Of a stretch of DNA of 64,000 nt, positions 10,564 through 19,617 are shown piece after piece. A program made the translations under genes and the position numbers. A model generated the notes under the pieces. That model searched no databases. It was not told the origin of the DNA and was given only the letters and a program-made list of their open reading frames with translations. The DNA lies in NCBI GenBank assembly GCA_965216945.1, contig CBDCGU010000003.1, forward strand, positions 1,674,001 through 1,738,000. Reading direction: 5' to 3'. The stretch's first letter is position 1. The number at the start of each line of letters is the position of its first letter. Source of the DNA: DATHZQ01 sp965216945. Its GTDB lineage: Bacteria > Actinomycetota > Acidimicrobiia > Spongiisociales > UBA5794.

Positions 10564-11724
10564 TCACGATGGCTCTCCGTTGAACACGACGTAGTCGGGT
10601 GTGAGATCGGTGGTGATCACATCGGCTGCGCCCGGCCCCGAACCGACCGTGATCGTGACGTCGAAATCGCCGGTGAGCGAGGCCGTCAGCTCGTCGTGGT
10701 CGTAGCTCACGCTCACACCTCCCCTGGCGACCGGGGTGCCCGCGTAGGCCACGTCGACGCGGGTCTGGTCGATCTCCACGGTGGCCGCACCGAGCGCTCC
10801 GAGGATCCTCCCCCAGTTGGGGTCGCCGCCATAGAACGAGGAGCGGACCAGGACCGAGTCGGCGACGCTGCGACCCAGCAATCGGGCCGAGGCGTCGTCT
10901 ACCGCCCCCCGCATACGCAGGTGGACGACCCGCGAGGCGCCTTCGGCGTCCTCCGCCATCTGTAGCGCCAGGCTCCGGCAAACGTCGCCCAGCACATCGG
11001 CCAGGAGGGCGGTGTCCGCGGCAACCCCAGACGCACCCGACGCCAGCAGCACGACGGTGTCGTTGGTGGACGCACAGCCATCGATGTTGAGCCCGTGGAA
11101 CGAGCTGTCGACGGCGAGCCGGAGGGCGGCCGTGGCGTCGTGCGCCGACACAACGGCGTCGGTCGTGACGACGGCCAGCATCGTGGCCATGTCCGGCCGG
11201 ACCATCCCGGCTCCCTTGGCCATGCCACCGACTGTGAAGCCGGGACCGGGCGCCACGGCCTCCTTGGTGACGGTATCGGTGGTGAGGATCCCTGCAGCGG
11301 CATCCGCACCCGCACTCCGACCATCGTCGAGTGCGGCGAACAGCCGGCCCACTGCGCGGCGCATCCGAGCTGCATCGAGCTGGGGTCCGATGGGACCCGT
11401 CGAGCACACCAGCACGGCCTCGTCGGGACAATCGAGGGCCAGGGCCACGGCGGCGGCGGTCTCCATGGCCACGACACGGCCCGTTTCGCCGGTGCCCGCG
11501 TTGGCACAGCCCGAGTTGAGTACCACGGCGCGTATGGAGGGCCCGGAGGCGACGTGCGTCTTACTGAGCTCCACAGGCGGAGCGGCGGCCCGGTTCGTCG
11601 TGAAGACGGCCGTCCCGATCGTACCCGGCTCACCCACCACGAGGGCCATGTCGAGGTCGCCCGACGGCTTGATGCCCGATGCGATGCCGGCGGCGCGGAA
11701 CCCCCCAGCGGCGGTGACGCTCAC
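10564..11724 (-). CDS. argJ: Bifunctional ornithine acetyltransferase / N-acetylglutamate synthase
   Basis: 386 aa, transfers acetyl from N-acetylornithine to glutamate, recycling the acetyl group. The self-cleavage site is visible: GAGMVRPDMATML at 171-183, with cleavage expected between Ala180 and Thr181, Thr181 becoming the nucleophile. The GTG start at 11724 forms a GTGA overlap with the argC stop. A much longer open frame runs upstream through argC but has no homology. Having argJ implies the cyclic acetyl pathway, so no separate argE is needed. About 115 nt separate its stop from argB. Confidence 0.94.
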   Translation of the reverse strand: MSVTAAGGFRAAGIASGIKPSGDLDMALVVGEPGTIGTAVFTTNRAAAPPVELSKTHVASGPSIRAVVLNSGCANAGTGETGRVVAMETAAAVALALDCPDEAVLVCSTGPIGPQLDAARMRRAVGRLFAALDDGRSAGADAAAGILTTDTVTKEAVAPGPGFTVGGMAKGAGMVRPDMATMLAVVTTDAVVSAHDATAALRLAVDSSFHGLNIDGCASTNDTVVLLASGASGVAADTALLADVLGDVCRSLALQMAEDAEGASRVVHLRMRGAVDDASARLLGRSVADSVLVRSSFYGGDPNWGRILGALGAATVEIDQTRVDVAYAGTPVARGGVSVSYDHDELTASLTGDFDVTITVGSGPGAADVITTDLTPDYVVFNGEPS

Positions 11725-12749
11725 GGCATCCACCCATCTCTGGGCAAACCTGCTGTTTCTGGAAGCCGAAGCATGAGGTTGGCGCACTGCACGGCCTGGC
11801 CCGCCGCACCCTTCAGCAGGTTGTCCTCGGCGGCCATCACGATCGCCGTGCCGCTGCGCTCGTCGAGGAACGTCGCAATCAGCACCCGGTTCGAGCCCAC
11901 GACCCACCGCGTCTGGGGCGGCCGGTCGATCACCTCGACGAAGGGCGCAGGGGCATAGGCCTTGTCGAGGGCCTCGCCGAGATCGGCCGCGGTCGCACCG
12001 TCGGTCACCCGTGCGTAGCACGTCGACAGAATCCCGCGCTGCATGGGCACGAGGTGCGGCGTGAAGAGGATCGTCGGCTCCACGCCGGCAGCCATGGCGA
12101 TCCCCTGCTCGATCTCGGGCCGGTGGCGGTGGGTGAGCACGCCATATGCGACGACTCCTTCGTCGACGGCGCCAAAGGTGAGGTTGGGCTTGGCGCCCCG
12201 ACCTGCGCCGCTCGCCCCCGAGACCGAGTGCACGGTGAGGGGTGACGTCATCAGCCCGGCGGCCACCAGCGGAGCCAGTGCGAGAATGGCCGACGTGGGG
12301 TAACAGCCGGGAGCGGCCACCTTTCTCGCACCCGCAATCCGATCGCCGAACAGCTCGGGAAGTCCGTAGACCCACTGTCCGAGCTCATCGGGATAGGGAT
12401 GCGGCGTCCCGTATGCCTCCTCGTAACGCTGCGGAGTCGTCAAGCGGAAGTCGGAGCCGAGATCGACCACTCGAAGACCCGCGTCGAGAAGGGCCATTGC
12501 GGGCCGTGCCGAGGCGCCGTGCGGCAGCGCCAGAAAGACCAGGTCGCAATCCCCCACAGCGTCGACATCCATCGGCCCGAGGATGCGCTCACCGCCCGAG
12601 AGCTGTGGATGCACCGCCGCCAGCGGCTCCCCGGCTGCGCTGTGGGCGCCCAGATACGCAAGCTCCAGATCCGGGTGGCCGTCCACCAGACGCACCAACT
12701 CGCCTCCGGCGAATCCGGACGCTCCGAAGATGGCGGTGCGATGACTCAT
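11721..12749 (-). CDS. argC: N-acetyl-gamma-glutamyl-phosphate reductase
   Basis: 342 aa, NADPH-dependent reduction of N-acetylglutamyl phosphate to the semialdehyde. N-terminal dinucleotide motif GASGFAGGE at residues 9-17 and the catalytic cysteine in APGCYPTS (Cys149). First gene of the operon: an AGGAGG ribosome-binding site lies 6 nt before the ATG, and a promoter with an ARG-box-like palindrome sits 35-65 nt upstream. It is coupled to argJ by the GTGA overlap. Confidence 0.95.
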   Translation of the reverse strand: MSHRTAIFGASGFAGGELVRLVDGHPDLELAYLGAHSAAGEPLAAVHPQLSGGERILGPMDVDAVGDCDLVFLALPHGASARPAMALLDAGLRVVDLGSDFRLTTPQRYEEAYGTPHPYPDELGQWVYGLPELFGDRIAGARKVAAPGCYPTSAILALAPLVAAGLMTSPLTVHSVSGASGAGRGAKPNLTFGAVDEGVVAYGVLTHRHRPEIEQGIAMAAGVEPTILFTPHLVPMQRGILSTCYARVTDGATAADLGEALDKAYAPAPFVEVIDRPPQTRWVVGSNRVLIATFLDERSGTAIVMAAEDNLLKGAAGQAVQCANLMLRLPETAGLPRDGWMP

Positions 12750-12783
12750 GAGGCCCTCCTGGTGGGGCGAGACAGGGAGCCGA

Positions 12784-12815
12784 AAACTATACGCATACTC
12801 GAATAGTCATGCGAA
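12784..12815 (-). promoter_or_regulatory. argC promoter with ARG-box-like operator
   Basis: On the minus strand a -10 hexamer TATAGT (12786-12791) lies 18 nt from a -35-like TTCGCA (12810-12815). Between and over them is an imperfect 22-bp palindrome at 12792-12813, beginning CGCATGACT and ending AGTATGCG on the minus strand, which resembles the CATGA-N-TA half sites of ArgR/AhrC operators. The predicted start site is about 30 nt before argC. argR is encoded four genes downstream, so autoregulated repression by arginine is the simple reading. Confidence 0.55.
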
Positions 12816-12841
12816 TTGGCGGCGGTCAATGCCGTCTCCTC

Positions 12842-12988
12842 ATGGAAGCCTCCACGATTGCGGCTCTCGCCGCCGGCAGGAGGTTCGGCTCTCACTCGGC
12901 AGTGCTACACAGACGCAACCAGCTGGCCGGTGCGGTCTACCTCGCCCTCGGCGCCCTCGCCATCGCCACTCCGGCACGCCGAACGTGA
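12842..12988 (+). CDS. Candidate small protein, 48 aa, unknown
   Basis: ATG at 12842 opens a 48-codon frame with about 77% G/C at third positions, similar to real genes here. It holds one hydrophobic segment (LAGAVYLALGALAIA, near residues 28-42) preceded by Arg-rich residues, as in a small membrane protein. No good ribosome-binding site is seen and no homologue comes to mind. It is divergent from argC. The remaining intergenic sequence to 13073 shows nothing I recognise. Confidence 0.25.
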   Translation: MEASTIAALAAGRRFGSHSAVLHRRNQLAGAVYLALGALAIATPARRT

Positions 12989-13073
12989 CGCCGGTGCGAG
13001 CCCCGGCACCGCGGCTTCGTCCCTGGACAACGGATCGGCTGCTCGAGCCTGCGGCGGCGCTACCTTTGCGGGT

Positions 13074-13442
13074 ATGCAGGTCGTCACCATCATCTACGTC
13101 ACGGACATGGAGCGCAGCGTCGCGTGGTACCGGGAGCTGCTGCCGGATGCGACATTGGTGAGCAGCTCGCCGTACTGGACCGAGCTCTCTCTCGGGGGCG
13201 GTGCATCGCTTGCACTCCACGCCGCCGACACGGTGGAGAGAGGCACCCAGGTCGGCGTCGCCCTGACCGCCGACCGGGATCTCGAGTCCCTGCGTGGCGA
13301 CCTCGCCGCCCGCGGCGTCACCATTTCCAGAGCCATCCAAGACGAACCCTTCGGACGCTCGATGGTGATCCAGGACCCGGATGCCCTCCCGATCCAGGTC
13401 AACGAGCACGATGCTGCGCGCTACCCCACCCCACGGCCTTGA
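13074..13442 (+). CDS. VOC-superfamily (glyoxalase/bleomycin-resistance-like) protein
   Basis: 122 aa. Starts MQVVTIIYVTDMERSVAWY, the typical beta-strand plus DMERSVAWY helix of a vicinal-oxygen-chelate half module, and ends with VIQDPDALPIQVNEH, where the final E of this family normally binds metal. One beta-alpha-beta-beta-beta pair set only, so it probably dimerises. The substrate is unknown; the superfamily includes glyoxalases, dioxygenases and drug-binding proteins. The long open frame upstream of 13074 lacks homology and I exclude it. Confidence 0.75.
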   Translation: MQVVTIIYVTDMERSVAWYRELLPDATLVSSSPYWTELSLGGGASLALHAADTVERGTQVGVALTADRDLESLRGDLAARGVTISRAIQDEPFGRSMVIQDPDALPIQVNEHDAARYPTPRP

Positions 13443-13477
13443 GGTCGTGGCCGCCTGCCTGCGGGTCGTTGCAGTCC

Positions 13478-14932
13478 ATGTCGTATCGCTCGAAGCACGG
13501 TGACGCAGCGCCTGCCGTCCCAAGCCTCCAAGTCGGCGCTGTGAGGTCCCACGGCCGGCGTGCGGCGATCGTCGCAACCGCCGCCCTGGTGTTCCTCGGC
13601 GCACCCGGCATCGCCGCGGCGCACGGAATCGGGGGACGAGCCGACCTGCCGGTGCCGGTGAGCTATTTCGCCGTCGGCGCCGGCATCGTGATCGTCCTGA
13701 CGTTCGTGATGCTCAGCTCCATGTGGACCGAGCCGCGGCTGCAGCACCGGCAGCCATCGCGGACTCGCCGGTCGGCCGCCGTGCGAATCGCCGCCCGAGT
13801 CCTGCAGGTGGTCGGTCTCGCCGGCCTCGTCATCGTCCTGGTCGCCGGCTTCGGCGACGGCGCAGCCAGTCCCTTGAATGTCAGCCCGGCGATTGTCTTC
13901 GTGCTGTTCTGGCTGGTGGTGCCGTTCGGCGGCGTCCTGATCGGCGACTGGTGGCACTGGCTCAACCCGTGGGCCACGCTGTCGAAGCGGGTCAACCGGA
14001 GTCGGTCCGAGCGGGAAGACCTCGTGGCACGTTTCGGCATCTGGGGCGCCACCGCCACGTTCATCGCATTCACGTGGCTCGAACTGGTGTCGCCCGACAA
14101 CAGCGATCCGTCCTACCTGGCGCTTGCGGCTCTCGTGTACACGGCTGCCATGGTTGCCGCCGGCTTCGGGTTCGGGCCGCGGAGCGGGCTTCGCCTCTTC
14201 GAGGCGTTTCACACGTACAACGAGCTCACTGCTGCGCTCGCACCGATCGAGGTCGTTCCCCACGATGCAATCGGCGCCGTCAGGGTCGATGCCGAGGTCG
14301 GGCTGAGCCGGCGCGGCTGGCTGCGTGCGCTCCCGGCCATTCCGGAGTGGCCGGGGCTGGCCGCCTTCGCCGCCGCCATGATCGGAACGGTGACGTACGA
14401 CGGGCTGTCGAACACCGAGTGGTGGTCGACGACGTTCGCCGGCGTGCGTCGCGAGGTTTGGTTCGGAACGCTGGCGCTGCTGGCCTCCGTCGCCATCATC
14501 GGCCTGGCGTACTGGCTTGCCTCGTTGGCGGCGGCTCGATTCGCCGCACGGGGAACCTGGACAGCCCGCCGCGTCGCCTCACGCTTCGCCCACACTCTCG
14601 TGCCCATCGGGGTCGCCTACGCAGTTGCGCACTATTTCACGCTGGTTCTGTTCGAAGGCCAGCTGCTCTTGATCTCGGCGAGCGACCCGATGGGAAGGGG
14701 CTGGGATCTGTTCGGCACAGCCGAGTGGTCTGTGAACTTCTTCCTGTCGCCGGAGATCGTGTGGTACGTACAGCTCGCGACGATCGTGGCCGGCCACGTC
14801 GCCGGTGTCGTGCTGGCTCACGACAGGGCACTGGCCGACTTCGGAGGTGGGGTTGCGGTGCGCACTCAATATGCGATGCTGGCACTCATGGTGACGCTCA
14901 CCTCCCTCGGACTCTTCGTGCTGGCGGGCTGA
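13478..14932 (+). CDS. Polytopic membrane protein with signal-like N-terminus
   Basis: 484 aa from ATG 13478; GTG at 13541 (463 aa) places a signal-like helix (IVATAALVFLGAPGIAAAHG) at the very N-terminus and may be the true start. No clear ribosome-binding site for either. About ten hydrophobic segments follow, with a conserved-looking GDWWHWLNPWATL motif after the fourth. An HGIGGRADLPVP opening like this is found in actinobacterial membrane proteins sometimes labelled fenitrothion hydrolase; that is a recollection, and the label itself is of doubtful meaning. A small membrane protein gene follows after 3 nt and probably forms a unit with it. Confidence 0.7.
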   Translation: MSYRSKHGDAAPAVPSLQVGAVRSHGRRAAIVATAALVFLGAPGIAAAHGIGGRADLPVPVSYFAVGAGIVIVLTFVMLSSMWTEPRLQHRQPSRTRRSAAVRIAARVLQVVGLAGLVIVLVAGFGDGAASPLNVSPAIVFVLFWLVVPFGGVLIGDWWHWLNPWATLSKRVNRSRSEREDLVARFGIWGATATFIAFTWLELVSPDNSDPSYLALAALVYTAAMVAAGFGFGPRSGLRLFEAFHTYNELTAALAPIEVVPHDAIGAVRVDAEVGLSRRGWLRALPAIPEWPGLAAFAAAMIGTVTYDGLSNTEWWSTTFAGVRREVWFGTLALLASVAIIGLAYWLASLAAARFAARGTWTARRVASRFAHTLVPIGVAYAVAHYFTLVLFEGQLLLISASDPMGRGWDLFGTAEWSVNFFLSPEIVWYVQLATIVAGHVAGVVLAHDRALADFGGGVAVRTQYAMLALMVTLTSLGLFVLAG

Positions 14933-14935
14933 CGC

Positions 14936-15121
14936 ATGGCGGACCGGGCCTTGTGGACGCTCGCCCATCAAGGGGGATGGGACGAGCTGCTGATGTTCGG
15001 GCTCCCCATCGTCCTGGCCGTACTCGCCGTGCGTTGGGCGGAGAAGCGGGCCAAAGCCAGGAACGCCGACGCCGCGGACCCGCCCGACGTCGACGAGCCG
15101 GCGGACGCCGAGCACTCGTAG
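14936..15121 (+). CDS. Small single-pass membrane protein, unknown
   Basis: 61 aa with one transmembrane helix (LLMFGLPIVLAVLAVRWAE, near residues 18-36), then a charged Lys/Arg patch and an acidic, proline-containing tail, so N-out/C-in topology is likely. It begins 3 nt after the stop of the polytopic membrane protein, which suggests co-translation and perhaps a complex. No family recognised. The 146 bases to the next gene show nothing but the ribosome-binding site of the acyl-CoA dehydrogenase. Confidence 0.6.
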   Translation: MADRALWTLAHQGGWDELLMFGLPIVLAVLAVRWAEKRAKARNADAADPPDVDEPADAEHS

Positions 15122-15267
15122 CGCCCCGATTCACCACAATCACCGACGTCGACGGCGGCCACGGTCGCCAAGGTCGCATACGTCAGGTGGATGCGGGCCG
15201 GCTCGCCAACAAGACGGAGCGGGGCACTACCGTTGCGACGTAGACGACGCGCTCCCTGGAGGGTGGC

Positions 15268-16467
15268 ATGACGCAGATCGTTGATGCGGGCACGACCAGC
15301 GAAGAGGCGCTGGTGCTCGAACTGGTGGATCAGCTTCTCTCTCACCACGACCCCAAGGGTGATCGCCACGAGTTCATGGGCGCCCAGTTCGACATGGGTT
15401 TGGCCTGGGTGCACTTCCCCGAAGGCCATGGTGGTCTCGGTCTGCCGATCCAGCTCCAGGAGGTCATCGACGCCAAGCTGGATGACGCCACCGAACACCG
15501 TCCGTCGTTCTTCCACGTCATCGGCCACGGAATGGGCGCTCCGATGCTGATGACGCACGGCACCGAGGAGCAGAAACGCCGTCACCTCAAGCCCCTGTTC
15601 ACAGGAGAAGAGGTGTGGTGCCAGCTGTTCTCGGAGCCGGGGGCGGGCAGCGACGTCGCCGGGCTGTCGAGCCGGGCGATCCGGGACGGCGACGAGTGGA
15701 TCGTCAACGGCCAGAAGGTGTGGACCACCGTGGCCCACGTCTCGAAGTGGGGGATGCTGGTCGCCCGCACCGACCCCGACCTGCCGAAGCACCAGGGTAT
15801 GACCTACTTCCTGCTCGACATGGAGGCGGAGGGTGTCGAGGTGCGACCGCTTCGCCAGATCACGGGCGAGGCCGAGTTCAACGAGGTCTACATGACCGAT
15901 GTGCGGATTCCCGACTCACAGCGCATCGGCGAGCGGGGCGACGGGTGGAAGGTCGCCCTGACCACGCTGATGAACGAGCGCGTGGCCATCGGGGCCAACC
16001 CCACGCCGCGGAACTCGGGAGCGATCGCCGACCTGTTGCAGGTCTGGGGCGAATACGGCGGCTCTGACAAGGACCGGGACCGCGTCATGCAGCTCTGGGT
16101 CGAAGCCGAGGCGGCCCGGTTGACCAACCTGCGGGCGTACGAGAATCGCACCACCGGCACTCCCGGGCCGGAGGGTTCCACCGCCAAGCTGGTGTACGCC
16201 GAGCTGAACAAGCGCATCTACGAGCTGGCGACCGAGTTGATGGGGCCAGAGGGCATGCTCTACGACACCTACGATTTCATTCAACCCGAGTCTCCCGAGG
16301 ACATGCCGGAAGACATCCGGCGCCGGTTCCTCCGCACCCGCGCCAACTCGATCGAGGGCGGCACGTCCGAGATCATGAAGAACATTCTCGGAGAGCGGGT
16401 CCTGGGGCTGCCGGGAGAGCCCCGCGTCGACAAGGACCTGCCGTGGACGGCGGTGCCCCGCAGCTGA
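15268..16467 (+). CDS. Acyl-CoA dehydrogenase family protein
   Basis: 399 aa FAD enzyme. SEPGAGSD at 122-129 followed by WIVNGQKVWTT is the flavin/substrate-binding signature of the middle beta domain; the C-terminal SIEGGTSEIMKNILGER resembles the segment around the FAD contact and ends the helical domain. The substrate is not evident. The usual catalytic glutamate position cannot be assigned with certainty by eye. GGAGG lies 5-6 nt before the ATG. It stands alone, with no thiolase or hydratase next to it. Confidence 0.88.
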   Translation: MTQIVDAGTTSEEALVLELVDQLLSHHDPKGDRHEFMGAQFDMGLAWVHFPEGHGGLGLPIQLQEVIDAKLDDATEHRPSFFHVIGHGMGAPMLMTHGTEEQKRRHLKPLFTGEEVWCQLFSEPGAGSDVAGLSSRAIRDGDEWIVNGQKVWTTVAHVSKWGMLVARTDPDLPKHQGMTYFLLDMEAEGVEVRPLRQITGEAEFNEVYMTDVRIPDSQRIGERGDGWKVALTTLMNERVAIGANPTPRNSGAIADLLQVWGEYGGSDKDRDRVMQLWVEAEAARLTNLRAYENRTTGTPGPEGSTAKLVYAELNKRIYELATELMGPEGMLYDTYDFIQPESPEDMPEDIRRRFLRTRANSIEGGTSEIMKNILGERVLGLPGEPRVDKDLPWTAVPRS

Positions 16468-16479
16468 GCCGGCTCAGCT
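16462..16479. terminator. Perfect 18-bp palindrome over two stop codons
   Basis: AGCTGAGCCGGCTCAGCT reads identically on both strands and contains the TGA stop of the acyl-CoA dehydrogenase on the plus strand and the TGA of the small ORF on the minus strand. Likely a shared bidirectional terminator, though no T-tract follows. Confidence 0.4.
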
Positions 16480-16680
16480 ACGGAGCACTGCTGACCGCTC
16501 CACCGACCGGAGCATGACGCGGCGCCGCTCGAGCAAAGTGCCCAGCTCGCGGGAGATGGCAAACCGCTCGGTGACGGAGGTCGCTTCGACGAAGCGTTGC
16601 GCCAACCGCCGCCGTCTGCGATCGATCTCTTGGATGAGCCGGACGGTCGGACCCGTCTTCCCTGTTCCGAGCTCTCGCAT
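16474..16680 (-). CDS. Small basic helical protein, unknown
   Basis: 68 aa from ATG 16680 (an earlier in-frame start at 16752 is possible). The sequence is charged and helical (EIDRRRRRLAQRF, RELGTLLERRRVML) with no cysteines and no hydrophobic segment. Third positions are mostly G/C, and its stop shares a perfect palindrome with the convergent acyl-CoA dehydrogenase, both of which favour a real gene. No clear ribosome-binding site. It could be a nucleic-acid-binding or adaptor protein; no family recognised. Confidence 0.4.
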   Translation of the reverse strand: MRELGTGKTGPTVRLIQEIDRRRRRLAQRFVEATSVTERFAISRELGTLLERRRVMLRSVERSAVLRS

Positions 16681-16904
16681 GAGCCAACTGTGCCCGACGC
16701 GTGTTTCGGCGCTGTGAACAGCGTGCAAAGAACAGGCAAAGATGCGAGCCACGATCCGGCTGGGCTCGCCGACGAGGCGGGTGGGACGACGTACGATGCC
16801 TGAACGTTGGCCGTCGTAGTATTCGGCGGCCGGAGGTATGCGACGATGATCGAGATGGGCACAGCAATCCCTGCGGTGCGTTCAGGCACCGCCGGTCTGT
16901 GCCG

Positions 16905-18065
16905 GTGAGCTCGGCCGGCGCCGATCCGGTCCTCCTGCGTAATGGCCGGCTCGCCGACGGCGAACCGAGCGACGTCGCCCTCGCCGGCGGCAGCATCGCC
17001 GCCGTTGAGCAACACATCTCGGCGCTTGGGCGCCGTGTGATCGATCTCGCCGGCGCCACCATCGCTCCGGGGTTCGTCGACTTGCAGATCAACGGTGGCT
17101 TCGGTGCCGACTTCACTGCCGACCCGGCGTCGATGTGGTTGGTTGGCGAGCGGCTCCGGCGCTTTGGCGTCACGGCCTTCCTGCCCACGCTGGTGTCGAC
17201 CGAACTCGAACGAATCGAAGAAGCCCGCAGGGTCGTCACCGCGGGCCCACCGCACGGGTATCAGGGGGCGGCCGTTTGGGGACTTCACGTCGAGGGACCA
17301 TTCCTGGCTCCCTCCCGCAGCGGGGCCCACGATGTCGCCAAGCTGCGCCATCCCAGCCCGGAGTTGGTGAGCGGCTGGTCTCCCGCCGCCGGAGTTGCCG
17401 TCGTGACCCTGGCCCCGGAGCTGCCCGGTGCGCTGTCCACGATCCGCACGCTCGTCGCCAACGGCGTCGTCGTCTCGCTCGGCCACTCCGACGCGGACCA
17501 CGCCGAGGCTGCAGCCGGCTTTGGCGCGGGCGCTCGCATGGTCACCCACCTGTACAACGCCATGTCGACAGGCGACCACCGGACACCTGGTTTGGCGATC
17601 GCCGCGCTGGCGGACCGGCGCGTGAGCGTGGGGATGATCGTCGACAACGTCCATCTTCACCCCGTGGTCACGGCGGCAGCGTGGCGGGCGTTGGGCCCCG
17701 CGAGGACGGTGCTCGTCAGCGACGCCATCGCCGCGCTTGGGGCGGGGGACCTGCAGGGTGGTCACCAACTCGGGGACAAGGACGTGACGATCAGCGGCGG
17801 CGCCCCCCGGCTCGCAGGCGGCACCTTGGCGGGCAGTCTCTTGTCGCTCGATGCGGCCATCCGCAACCTCCGCGACGCAACCGGTGCGTCGATCTCCGAG
17901 ATCGTGGCGACCGTGACATCGACGCCGGCCGGCCTGCTGGGCCGCCACCGCCGCATCGCCCCGGGTGAGCCCGCCGACCTGACCATCCTCGATGCCGATC
18001 TCTCCATCGCGGGAACGGTCGTGGGTGGGTCGATCGACAGCAATCTCGAGAGCCGCGCACTGTGA
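16905..18065 (+). CDS. nagA: N-acetylglucosamine-6-phosphate deacetylase
   Basis: 386 aa from GTG 16905 (GTG 16899 is equally possible). Amidohydrolase fold: PGFVDLQINGGFG replaces the DxHxH of other amidohydrolases with the DxQxNG typical of NagA; HVEGPFL carries the metal-binding glutamate, LGHSDAD and THLYNAMS the metal histidines, and VSDAIAA the catalytic aspartate. It removes acetyl from GlcNAc-6-phosphate for sugar catabolism or cell-wall recycling. No nagB, transporter or NagR-like regulator is adjacent. The 150 bases upstream hold no recognisable regulatory element. Confidence 0.92.
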   Translation: MSSAGADPVLLRNGRLADGEPSDVALAGGSIAAVEQHISALGRRVIDLAGATIAPGFVDLQINGGFGADFTADPASMWLVGERLRRFGVTAFLPTLVSTELERIEEARRVVTAGPPHGYQGAAVWGLHVEGPFLAPSRSGAHDVAKLRHPSPELVSGWSPAAGVAVVTLAPELPGALSTIRTLVANGVVVSLGHSDADHAEAAAGFGAGARMVTHLYNAMSTGDHRTPGLAIAALADRRVSVGMIVDNVHLHPVVTAAAWRALGPARTVLVSDAIAALGAGDLQGGHQLGDKDVTISGGAPRLAGGTLAGSLLSLDAAIRNLRDATGASISEIVATVTSTPAGLLGRHRRIAPGEPADLTILDADLSIAGTVVGGSIDSNLESRAL

Positions 18066-18081
18066 CAACGGCTCGGGCGGC

Positions 18082-19572
18082 TCAGGTTCGCAGCGCTCGC
18101 TCCTCGAGCCACCATTCGTGGAGACCGAGATCGGCGCCGAACGCATCATCGTGGGTCACGAGCACCATCGCACCGGGATAGGCGGCAAGGGCCGCCTCGA
18201 GCCGTTCCACGGACGGGAGATCCAGGCGGTTCGTCGGTTCGTCGAGCAGCAGCAGCCAGGCGGACCGCCCCAGGCCCAGCGCCATCGTGAGCTTGCGCGC
18301 CTCACCCGGCGATGGTCGCTCGGTGGCGAGCAGCACGTCGGGGTCGACGCCGAGCACGGCAACGAGGGCGAGGACGCGGCCCCGCTCGTCCGGGGGCAGC
18401 CGCCGAACCTCGGCGAGTCGCTCGAGCGCCTCGGCTTCGGTCAGCTCCTGCGGTAGGTACAGCAGCTTCTCGGCCGGCAGCGCGGCGCTTGCTCGCAGCG
18501 TCTCGAGCGCAGTCGTCTTGCCGGTGCCGTTCTTTCCCCGCAGCCATATGCGGTCGGTGCGGCGGAGCACGACGGCCAGGTTGGATGCGAGCACCCGGCC
18601 GCCTGCGGCCAGGTCGCCGTGGAATGCCACCAGCTCCGCCTTCGGAGAGGGCTCCCAGTCGACGAACAGCGTGCCGCCGAAATCCTTGTCGATCGTCACG
18701 CCACCGAGTTTGTCGACGATGCGATCTCGGGCTCCGACCGCCGTTGCGAGCCTACGGGCGGCAGAGGCTTCGCCTTCCCGGAAGACCGAGGTGGCTGCAG
18801 CGCTGCGCGCATCGACGTCCTTGGGAGCGGAGGTCCGCATCTGACGCTGGAAGCGGGCGCGTTTCGACTCGGCCGTGCGTCGCTGGTCGGCGATACGGCG
18901 GTCGAGCTTCTTCTGCTCGCGACGCAGCTGTCGATACTCGGCGATGTGCTCCCGCTCCGCCGCCGTCCACGCCTCTCGGGCCACGCCATACGCACCGTTC
19001 CACATCTCGGCGCTGCCTCGATGGAGACGGAGCGTGTGGGTGGTCAGCGCCTCCAGCAGCGTGCGATCGTGAGAGACGACGAGCCCGGGCCCGCGGAATC
19101 GGCGCAACGCTCCGAGGAGCCAATCCCGACCATCTGCATCGAGGTGGTTGGTCGGTTCGTCGAGCAGCAGGATGTCGGGATCGGCAGCAAGCGCAGCGCC
19201 CACTTGCCATCGCTTCCGCTCCCCCGGCGACAGCGTATCCCAACGCTCGACCTGGCTCGGATCGAGACCGAGCCTGCCGCGCAGCGCCGCATCCGGACCG
19301 TCCCACGATCGGGCGAAGCGGTCGATATCGCTCGTCATCGACTCGACTTCCTGTGCGCACGTGGCGACAACGGCGCCGAAGGGATCGATCCTGAGGTCGC
19401 CGTCGGTCGGCTGCAGGTCGCCGGCGATGAGGCGGAGCAGGGTCGTCTTGCCGGAACCGTTGCCGCCCACGACGCCCGTCCAGCCGGGCCCGAGGTGGAC
19501 CGTGACGCCGGACAGAACATCGGACGCGGTCGAATAGCGGAACGAGAGGTGGTCGAGATGGATCGCAGGCAT
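18082..19572 (-). CDS. ABC-F family ATPase (ribosome-associated type)
   Basis: 496 aa with two ABC cassettes and no membrane segment. Walker A1 GGNGSGKTT (36-44), first signature LSPGERKRW, first Walker B LLLDEPTNHLD; Walker A2 GKNGTGKTT, second signature PSPGEARKL, second Walker B LLLDEPTNRLD. Between them is a charged, helical linker (P-site tRNA interaction motif) of roughly 80 residues rich in Arg/Lys. ABC-F proteins act on the ribosome in translation control or antibiotic resistance; which applies is unclear. A 5-codon leader ORF just upstream suggests translation-dependent control, as for resistance members. Confidence 0.88.
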   Translation of the reverse strand: MPAIHLDHLSFRYSTASDVLSGVTVHLGPGWTGVVGGNGSGKTTLLRLIAGDLQPTDGDLRIDPFGAVVATCAQEVESMTSDIDRFARSWDGPDAALRGRLGLDPSQVERWDTLSPGERKRWQVGAALAADPDILLLDEPTNHLDADGRDWLLGALRRFRGPGLVVSHDRTLLEALTTHTLRLHRGSAEMWNGAYGVAREAWTAAEREHIAEYRQLRREQKKLDRRIADQRRTAESKRARFQRQMRTSAPKDVDARSAAATSVFREGEASAARRLATAVGARDRIVDKLGGVTIDKDFGGTLFVDWEPSPKAELVAFHGDLAAGGRVLASNLAVVLRRTDRIWLRGKNGTGKTTALETLRASAALPAEKLLYLPQELTEAEALERLAEVRRLPPDERGRVLALVAVLGVDPDVLLATERPSPGEARKLTMALGLGRSAWLLLLDEPTNRLDLPSVERLEAALAAYPGAMVLVTHDDAFGADLGLHEWWLEERALRT

Positions 19573-19617
19573 GGCAGCTCCTCGAGAACGAGACCGGCGG
19601 GGCCGGGAACGGTCGGC

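Noticed and set aside
16281..18149. 622-codon open frame on the minus strand
   Set aside because: Antisense of nagA and the end of the acyl-CoA dehydrogenase; only its in-between part overlaps a separate small candidate ORF in the same region.
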